Source: Gammaproteobacteria bacterium
GTDB taxonomy: Bacteria > Pseudomonadota > Gammaproteobacteria > Pseudomonadales > Halieaceae
Length of the DNA stretch: 10,977 nt
Assembly (NCBI GenBank): GCA_029859085.1
Contig: JAOUDU010000041.1
Coordinates: 1-10,977, forward strand
Reading direction: 5' to 3'
How positions within the stretch are numbered: the stretch's first letter is position 1; each line of letters starts with the position of its first letter. Made by a program: the position numbers and the translations under genes. The notes under the pieces were generated by a model. That model was not told the origin of the DNA. It was given only the letters and a program-made list of their open reading frames with translations, and did not search any database. Of this stretch, positions 6,088 through 10,977 are shown in pieces.

Positions 6088-7431
6088 ATGTCGCTAGAAG
6101 CCGATTGGTTCTTGCGAGCTCATCCGGAGATCACCACAATCGAGGTTCTCCTCCCCGATTGCAATGGCATCATGCGCGGCAAATGGCTGCCGCGCCACAA
6201 GCTCGGCAGTATTTTCGAGGGCGAACTCAAGCTGCCCAAGACCGCATTGAGCCTGGATATCTGGGGCAGGGACGTACAGGAGCTGGTATTCGCCTCGGGC
6301 GATGCCGATGGAATCTGCCGCCCGGTGGAAGGTTCCCTCCTGCCCACGCCGTGGTCGCCCCAGGGCCATCACGGGCAGGTCATGCTGTCGATGTTCAACG
6401 ACGACGGCTCGCCCTATATGGGCGACCCCCGCCACGTTCTCAAGCAGGTACTGAGCCTGTACCAGGAGGCAGGCTGGCGGCCCGTGGTGGCCGCGGAGCT
6501 GGAGTTCAGCCTGGTGCGCTGGGACGAGTCACAGCCCGGACATACCTGCCCCTCCCTTCCCGGCAATACCCCGGTGGGCGGCAACACCTATGGCCTTGAT
6601 GTGCTGAACCACCACCAGGCCATGCTGGAGGATCTGCGCCTGGCCTGCGAACTGCAGGACCTGCCGTTTGACGGGGTGGTGAAGGAGTCGGCGCCCTCCC
6701 AGTACGAAATCAATATGCACCACGTGGACAACCCGGTGCTGGCCGCCAAGCAGATAATCATGATGAAGCGCCTGATCAAGGGCGTTGCCGGCAAGCACGG
6801 GCTGATCGCCAGCTTCATGCCCAAGCCCTTCGAGGATGAGTCCGGCAACGGCATGCATGTGCACTGCAGCGTGCTGGACGAGAAAGGGGTCAATATTTTC
6901 GACGATGGCACCGAGCTCGGCACGCCGCTGCTGCACAACGCCATCGGCGGCTGCCTGCAGCACATGGCGGAGTCCGTCGCCATATTCGCCCCCAGCTTCA
7001 ACGCCTACCGCCGCTTCCAGCCCGGCTGCCACGCCCCCACCTTCCCCAGTTGGGGCTATGAAAACCGCACCGTGGCGGTGCGTGTGCCGGCGGGCAGCAA
7101 CAGCGCGCGACGCCTCGAGCACCGGGTGGCCGGCGCCGACGCCAACCCCTACCTGCTGTTTGCGGTACTGCTGTCAGCCATGCGCGAGGGCATCCTGGCC
7201 AACCTGTCACCGGGCAAGCCCGTTACCGGCGACGGCTACGCCAAGGAGAAGAAAACCCTGCCGGTCTATATGCCGGATGCGGTCAGGATGTTCAAGGAGT
7301 CCGACTTCATTCGCAAGGCGATGGGCGCCGAGTTCCAGCGCATCTTCACCCTGACCAAGGAGCAGGAGATCGCCGAATTTCGCCGCCGTATCACCCAGCT
7401 GGAGTACCGCTCCTACCTGGAACAGCTCTAG
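6088..7431 (+). CDS. glutamine synthetase family ligase, gamma-glutamylputrescine synthetase-like (PuuA/SpuI type)
   Basis: This 447-residue enzyme has the complete glutamine synthetase type I fold order: N-terminal beta-grasp domain (about 15-105), then the catalytic domain. ATP- and metal-binding residues are visible: E137 and E139 in AAELEFSL, E207 in SAPSQYEIN, H257 in GNGMHVHCS, ENRTVAVRVP (325-334) and E344/R346 in RLEHRVAGADANPYL. It therefore probably joins glutamate to an amine using ATP. The adenylylation-site motif of true GlnA (NLYDLP) is absent, the sequence is shorter than GlnA, and it resembles the PuuA/SpuI/PauA group that makes gamma-glutamylputrescine or other gamma-glutamylpolyamines for catabolism. 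No other puu genes are in the window, so the exact amine is not fixed. An upstream LuxR-type regulator gene probably controls it. It ends 18 bp from the convergent MATE gene. Confidence 0.88.
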   Translation: MSLEADWFLRAHPEITTIEVLLPDCNGIMRGKWLPRHKLGSIFEGELKLPKTALSLDIWGRDVQELVFASGDADGICRPVEGSLLPTPWSPQGHHGQVMLSMFNDDGSPYMGDPRHVLKQVLSLYQEAGWRPVVAAELEFSLVRWDESQPGHTCPSLPGNTPVGGNTYGLDVLNHHQAMLEDLRLACELQDLPFDGVVKESAPSQYEINMHHVDNPVLAAKQIIMMKRLIKGVAGKHGLIASFMPKPFEDESGNGMHVHCSVLDEKGVNIFDDGTELGTPLLHNAIGGCLQHMAESVAIFAPSFNAYRRFQPGCHAPTFPSWGYENRTVAVRVPAGSNSARRLEHRVAGADANPYLLFAVLLSAMREGILANLSPGKPVTGDGYAKEKKTLPVYMPDAVRMFKESDFIRKAMGAEFQRIFTLTKEQEIAEFRRRITQLEYRSYLEQL

Positions 7432-7442
7432 CTGCGGGCGGT

Positions 7443-7460
7443 CGCCGCTCTACAGCGGCG
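7443..7460. terminator. hairpin between convergent ligase and MATE genes
   Basis: CGCCGCT (7443-7449) and AGCGGCG (7454-7460) form a perfect 7-bp stem with a 4-nt loop. The hairpin overlaps the MATE stop codon and begins 11 nt after the ligase stop, so it could serve as a shared bidirectional terminator for two converging transcripts. Neither side has a good T-tract. Confidence 0.4.
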
Positions 7461-8865
7461 GCACCGGGTTTATCGGCAGGCTGGCCACCGCGGACGCAGC
7501 CCCCGGATCCGGCGCCATAGGCTGGTGCTGCCGGGCCAGTCGCCTCACCAGGGCGAACGCGGCCAGGATTGCCAGCACGCCGAACAGCATCGAACCCACC
7601 GCCTCCCCGGCCATCACGCCGCGCGGGCCGAACCAGCGGGCGCCCAGGTATACCGCGGGGATGGTGCCCAGCAGTGCCCTGCCGAAGTTGAACCCCGTGG
7701 CCCAGTGCGCGTGGTGCAGGTTGTTGAAACTGGCATTGGATATAAAAAGAAGGCCATTGAAGACGAAAGCTCCCGCCAGGAACTCGCAATAGAACAGAAT
7801 CAGCTGCCGGGCCGGGCCACTGGCGGAAAAGCCCCGCGCGATGAGGTCGGCACCCAGCCATAACAGCAGCCAGACCAGCGCCACATACACAACATTGAAC
7901 ATCACTGCGTTGACAAGGGTCGAACGGACCCGGTCGTAGCGCCCCGCGCCGGCGTTCTGCCCCACGATCGGACCAATCGCGCCCGACAAAGCAAAAACCG
8001 CGGCCATGGCCAGTGGAGTAATGCGCCCCATGATGGCAGCCCCCGCCACCGCACTGTCACCGAAGGGAGCCATGGTCATCAACACGAAGCTGCCGCCGAT
8101 AGGGGTGGCCACGTTGGTCAGGACCGCGGGGCCCGCTATCGTGAGGATGGGCCTCAGGTCGGCCTGGAATTCCGCCCGGGTGATGCGACAGGGCAACCTG
8201 TGCACCACCGCGAGGGCGTGCCACGCAACCGCCAGCACCACCAGGCGGGCGAACACCGAGGCCACGGCGGCGCCCTCCAGGCCCCAGCCGAAGACGAAGA
8301 TGAAGAGCGGGTCCAGCGCGGCGTTGACCAGGGAACCCAGCACGGTCGCCCACATGGAGCGGCGGGCGTCACCCAGTGCGCGCACCGCGGTAGCCGCGCT
8401 CATACCCAGCACCAGTATCGGCATGGCGGGCAGCATGATGCCGGCATAGCTCACTGCGTACTCCAGGGTCTGGCCCCTTGCCCCCAGGAAACCCAGCAGG
8501 GCGGGCAGGTGCAGCCACCCCGCCGCGCTGATCAGGGCCGCGACCAGGAAGTTGAATGCCAGCGCACTGCTGCAATAGCGCCCGGCGAGGTCCCGCCGGT
8601 GGCGGCCCTCCGACCTCGCGACAAGTGCGCCGAGGGCGATCTGCAGGCCGATACTGACCGACACCAGGAAGAACAGCAGGGTACCGGCAAAGCCCACGGC
8701 GGCGGCCAGTTCCTGCTCTCCGAGCAGGGTGAGGAAATACATATCCACCATGTCCACGGCAAACATGGCCACCAGCCCCACCGCGCTCGCGCTGGTCATA
8801 ATCACCACGTGGCGCAAGGTGGAACCGCGCAGGAAAACCGCCCTGTCTGGCAGACCTGTGCTCAA
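7450..8865 (-). CDS. MATE family multidrug/metabolite efflux transporter
   Basis: The product is a polytopic inner-membrane protein with about 12 hydrophobic segments arranged as two homologous halves, typical of MATE exporters, which use Na+ or H+ gradients to expel cationic compounds. The first helix follows FLRGSTLRHVVIM. A segment reading PAMPILVLGMSAATAVRALGDARRSM and the paired second-half segments (GPAVLTNVATPIGG, GAIGPIVGQNAGAGRYDR) fit the family. No ATG lies upstream of the first helix in this frame. The frame is open to a TTG at 9064-9066, but the additional 67 codons show weak third-position GC bias and no family character. I therefore prefer the TTG at 8863-8865 (471 residues). 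An ATG at 8797-8799 would start directly in helix 1 and looks too short. The substrate is unknown; the convergent ligase gene gives only a weak hint at amines. Confidence 0.85.
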   Translation of the reverse strand: MSTGLPDRAVFLRGSTLRHVVIMTSASAVGLVAMFAVDMVDMYFLTLLGEQELAAAVGFAGTLLFFLVSVSIGLQIALGALVARSEGRHRRDLAGRYCSSALAFNFLVAALISAAGWLHLPALLGFLGARGQTLEYAVSYAGIMLPAMPILVLGMSAATAVRALGDARRSMWATVLGSLVNAALDPLFIFVFGWGLEGAAVASVFARLVVLAVAWHALAVVHRLPCRITRAEFQADLRPILTIAGPAVLTNVATPIGGSFVLMTMAPFGDSAVAGAAIMGRITPLAMAAVFALSGAIGPIVGQNAGAGRYDRVRSTLVNAVMFNVVYVALVWLLLWLGADLIARGFSASGPARQLILFYCEFLAGAFVFNGLLFISNASFNNLHHAHWATGFNFGRALLGTIPAVYLGARWFGPRGVMAGEAVGSMLFGVLAILAAFALVRRLARQHQPMAPDPGAASAVASLPINPVPPL

Positions 8866-9144
8866 GAACGCCGCACCGGGACAGGGCTGGGCCGCTGCCG
8901 CCGCAGAAGCGACCGCCGTGTGTTTACCTGTAGCCTTGCCAGGGGCATCAACTGTCCTGCACGAGTCGACCACAATAGAGGAACGTGGATGATACTGTAC
9001 CGGAGGACCCTTGTGGGCGCCCGCTGCGGCCGGCCCATGGAACTCGCCACCGTATTCGCCATCCAACAGCTATGGAAAGACATTTCAGGCGCCAGCAGAT
9101 AAGATGGCCCTCCAGATTTTATTTGCCGAGGACCGGTAACGCTG
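8866..9144. other. 279-bp divergent intergenic region between MATE and desaturase genes
   Basis: If the MATE gene starts at 8865 this stretch is non-coding apart from promoters. On the minus strand TATCAT (8989-8994, 5/6 to the -10 consensus) has only a poor -35 (CCCACA, 9012-9017) and would start transcripts near 8982, compatible with the shorter MATE start. The plus-strand promoter for the desaturase is listed separately. No RNA gene is recognised here. Confidence 0.45.
9077..9105 (+). promoter_or_regulatory. candidate promoter of the desaturase gene
   Basis: AAGACA (9077-9082, 4/6) and TAAGAT (9100-9105, 4/6) are spaced by 17 bp, predicting a start near 9112 and a leader of about 33 nt. 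A GAGGA ribosome-binding site lies at 9129-9133, 11 nt before the ATG. Confidence 0.35.
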
Positions 9145-10323
9145 ATGACCAATATCGACCCCAAACCACCACTGCTCCGGATCAATGTCGCCATATTCGT
9201 CGGCCTGCCCCTGGCAGCGCTGCTGCTGGTGCCCGCCTGGGGCATCTACCGCGGCTTTGATACCGCCCAATGGCTGTGGGCACTGGCGTTCCTGTACCTC
9301 AATGGCATGTCTATCACCGGCGGCTACCACCGGCTGTGGGCGCACAAGGCCTATGAAGCCAGCCCGGCACTGAAATGGCTGTTTGCGTTCTGGGGTGCTG
9401 GCGCCCTGCAAAACAGCATCCTGGTATGGGCCTCCGACCACCGCCGCCATCACCGCCACGTGGACGACAATGAACTAGACCCCTATTCCGCCGGCCGCGG
9501 ACTCTGGTTCAGCCATATGGGCTGGATGCTGCGGGAGTATCGCTGTAATGAACCGGATTTCAGTAACGCCAGGGACCTGGAGCGGGACCCGATCGTCGTC
9601 TGGCAGCACCGGCATTATGTCCCCCTGACCGTGTTCATGAACCTGGGACTGCCCCTGCTGCTGGGCGTATGGCTCGGCGATATCATCGGCACCGTCCTGC
9701 TGGTGGGCCTGTTGCGCCTGGTGGTGAACCACCACGTGACCTTCTTTATCAACTCCCTGGCGCATTTCTGGGGCTCGCGCCCGTACACCGAGTCAAACAG
9801 CGCCCGGGACAACGGTTTCCTCGCCTTTCTCACCTACGGCGAGGGCTACCACAACTTTCACCACATATTCCAGGCCGACTACCGCAACGGCATCCGCTGG
9901 TGGCAGTGGGATCCAACCAAGTGGATGATCAGCGCATGCGCAAGGCTGGGGCTGGCGAGCAACCTGAACCGGGTGCCGGACTTCAGGATCCAGCGCGCCC
10001 TGCTGGACACCGAGTTCGACCGAGCCAGGGCAAAACTGGCAAAAGCCCAGGACAGCGAGTCCTTGCGCCAGATGCTCGAACGCGAATACCAGGAGTTCAC
10101 CGAGTCCATCAACCAGTGGACCGCCCTCCAGGCACTGCGCTATGAGCGCAGGAAAGAGCAGCTTGGGGGCGTACTCGGGGAGAAAAAACTCCACCTGCAG
10201 CAGAAGTGGGAACACGCCGCCCTGCGCACCCGGCTGAAGGAGCTGGAATACTCCCTCAAAATGCAGCGCAAGCGCCTGGGCCTGCTGATGCAACAACTCC
10301 AGCTGCAGGCCCAGCCCGCCTGA
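9145..10323 (+). CDS. membrane fatty acid (acyl-CoA type) desaturase with C-terminal coiled-coil extension
   Basis: This 392-residue integral membrane di-iron enzyme should introduce a double bond into saturated acyl chains, most likely at delta-9, using oxygen and an electron donor. All ligands known from stearoyl-CoA desaturase are present: HRLWAH (H62, H67), HRRHH (H99, H102, H103), N203 and H207 in NSLAH, and HNFHH (H236, H239, H240). Hydrophobic segments lie at about 12-32, 44-58, 78-96 and 160-200. Residues from about 283 to 390 are a charged, heptad-like helical region ([33 protein letters not shown]) beyond the catalytic core. Overall length is similar to Pseudomonas DesB (about 394 residues), which is the closest named relative I can suggest. 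No DesT-like regulator is adjacent. The gene is divergent from the MATE gene and has its own candidate promoter. Confidence 0.92.
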   Translation: MTNIDPKPPLLRINVAIFVGLPLAALLLVPAWGIYRGFDTAQWLWALAFLYLNGMSITGGYHRLWAHKAYEASPALKWLFAFWGAGALQNSILVWASDHRRHHRHVDDNELDPYSAGRGLWFSHMGWMLREYRCNEPDFSNARDLERDPIVVWQHRHYVPLTVFMNLGLPLLLGVWLGDIIGTVLLVGLLRLVVNHHVTFFINSLAHFWGSRPYTESNSARDNGFLAFLTYGEGYHNFHHIFQADYRNGIRWWQWDPTKWMISACARLGLASNLNRVPDFRIQRALLDTEFDRARAKLAKAQDSESLRQMLEREYQEFTESINQWTALQALRYERRKEQLGGVLGEKKLHLQQKWEHAALRTRLKELEYSLKMQRKRLGLLMQQLQLQAQPA

Positions 10324-10345
10324 CAAACGGGCTTCGCCGCCGAAT

Positions 10346-10363
10346 CCGGGCACCCCTGCCCGG
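10346..10363 (+). terminator. GC-rich hairpin after the desaturase gene
   Basis: CCGGGCA (10346-10352) pairs perfectly with TGCCCGG (10357-10363) across a CCCC loop, 22 nt after the desaturase stop codon. No T-tract follows, so termination efficiency is uncertain. Confidence 0.4.
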
Positions 10364-10382
10364 GTGATCCCGCTGCAGGCTC

Positions 10383-10410
10383 TTGGCGTATACCCCGGGT
10401 GTGCTACTTT
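10383..10410 (+). promoter_or_regulatory. candidate extended -10 promoter of the peroxidase gene
   Basis: TTGGCG (10383-10388) is followed after 16 bp by TACTTT (10405-10410), which is preceded by TGC, an extended -10 element. The predicted start is near 10417, with a leader of about 70 nt that ends in an AGGAA ribosome-binding site before the ATG. Confidence 0.35.
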
Positions 10411-10486
10411 TACTGCGACGCCCGGCCACTTGAGCAGGCCTTCCCGACAGGCTTTTCATACATCCCTTTCAGACAGGAACCCCAAC

Positions 10487-10972
10487 ATGGCAAAAACCGT
10501 CTACGATTTCAGCTGCGCAACGCCCGGCGGCAAGAAAAAATCCCTGGCCGACTACAAGGGCAAGGTACTGCTGGTGGTCAACACCGCCTCGAAGTGCGGC
10601 TTCACTCCCCAGTTTGCCGGCCTCGAGGAGCTGTACGAAAAGTACAAGGACCAGGGCCTGGTGATACTGGGTTTCCCCTGCAACCAGTTCGGCAAGCAGG
10701 ATCCGGGCAGCAATGACGAGATCATGGAGTTCTGCCAGCTCAATTACGGGGTGAGCTTCCCGATGTTCGGCAAGATCGAGGTCAACGGCAGCGGCGCCGA
10801 CCCCCTCTACAAGTACCTGAAGAAAGAGGCCCCGGGAGCCCTTGGCACCGAGGGCATCAAGTGGAATTTCACCAAGTTCCTGATCGACACTGACGGCAAG
10901 GTGGTCAAGCGCTACGCCCCGACCGACAAGCCCCAGGCGATTGAGAAGGACGTCAAGAAGCTGTTGGCTTAA
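10487..10972 (+). CDS. glutathione peroxidase family protein (2-Cys, probably thioredoxin-dependent)
   Basis: This 161-residue thioredoxin-fold peroxidase reduces hydroperoxides, including lipid peroxides, in the cytoplasm. The peroxidatic cysteine is C37 in [12 protein letters not shown] (cysteine rather than selenocysteine). The remaining catalytic residues lie in [13 protein letters not shown] (62-74, Q71) and KWNFTKFL (125-132, W126 and N127). C83 in FCQLNYGV sits where yeast Gpx3 has its resolving cysteine C82, which suggests disulfide formation and reduction by thioredoxin rather than glutathione. Length matches the bacterial BtuE/Gpx group. The frame is open to 10364, but the ATG at 10487-10489 has an AGGAA ribosome-binding site and matches the family start MAKTVYDF, so it is chosen. 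The gene ends 5 nt before the window edge. It lies 163 bp after the desaturase and probably has its own promoter. Confidence 0.95.
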   Translation: MAKTVYDFSCATPGGKKKSLADYKGKVLLVVNTASKCGFTPQFAGLEELYEKYKDQGLVILGFPCNQFGKQDPGSNDEIMEFCQLNYGVSFPMFGKIEVNGSGADPLYKYLKKEAPGALGTEGIKWNFTKFLIDTDGKVVKRYAPTDKPQAIEKDVKKLLA

Positions 10973-10977
10973 AAAGA

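Noticed and set aside
6088..7431. Main nitrogen-assimilation glutamine synthetase GlnA
   Set aside because: The adenylylation-site tyrosine motif is absent, the protein is shorter than GlnA, no ntrBC or glnK is adjacent, and the sequence fits the PuuA-like group better.
8200..9102. A 300-codon plus-strand frame opposite the MATE gene
   Set aside because: It is Gln/His/Arg/Gly-rich, as expected from the complement of a hydrophobic GC-rich membrane-protein gene, and no family is recognisable.
10364..10486. N-terminal extension or signal peptide of the peroxidase
   Set aside because: The 41 upstream in-frame residues lack a signal-peptide pattern, and the ATG at 10487 has a clear ribosome-binding site and family-matching start.
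1..10977. Mobile elements, CRISPR arrays, tRNA or rRNA genes
   Set aside because: No transposase, integrase, regularly spaced repeats, terminal inverted repeats with duplications, or cloverleaf-forming sequence was found on either strand by eye.

Overview
The window looks like a chromosomal housekeeping segment of a GC-rich gammaproteobacterium, probably a marine lineage near the Cellvibrionales/Halieaceae or pseudomonads. This rests on three things: the fmdB-aspS-yebC gene order, ProRS and AspRS proteins that read like the Pseudomonas and E. coli bacterial types, and strongly GC-biased third codon positions. I see no phage, transposon, plasmid, CRISPR or RNA gene. The taxonomic placement is inferred from remembered protein similarity, not from a search.

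Layout. Bases 1-2329 (minus strand) hold a translation and nucleic-acid operon read right to left: a small FmdB-type zinc-ribbon protein, aspartyl-tRNA synthetase (aspS), then the N-terminal third or less of YebC, which runs off the left edge. A good sigma70-like promoter lies just upstream at 2383-2411. Next is a short region with three strong hairpins (2433-2515). After it comes a minus-strand HU-family nucleoid protein carrying an unusual histone-H1-like Lys/Ala/Pro tail. Prolyl-tRNA synthetase (proS) is divergent from HU across a 337-bp intergenic region and ends in a clear hairpin terminator at 5006-5041.

Bases 5107-7431 (plus strand) carry a LuxR-type HTH regulator followed by a glutamine-synthetase-family ligase of the gamma-glutamylpolyamine (PuuA/SpuI-like) type. 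They form a plausible regulator-target pair for polyamine or amine catabolism. The ligase has its own candidate promoter, with a perfect palindrome at its -10/start-site region. Convergent to it is a MATE-family exporter on the minus strand with an uncertain start.

Bases 9145-10972 (plus strand) carry a membrane acyl-CoA-type fatty acid desaturase with all expected metal ligands and an extra approximately 110-residue charged C-terminal coiled-coil region, then a two-cysteine glutathione-peroxidase-family enzyme. The two may both bear on membrane lipid state and lipid peroxide repair, but each seems to have its own promoter.

I do not find convincing evidence of an undescribed multi-gene system. 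The observations most worth a second look are the tailed HU, the regulator/ligase pair with its palindromic operator candidate, AspRS residues that point to a non-discriminating enzyme, and the desaturase tail.
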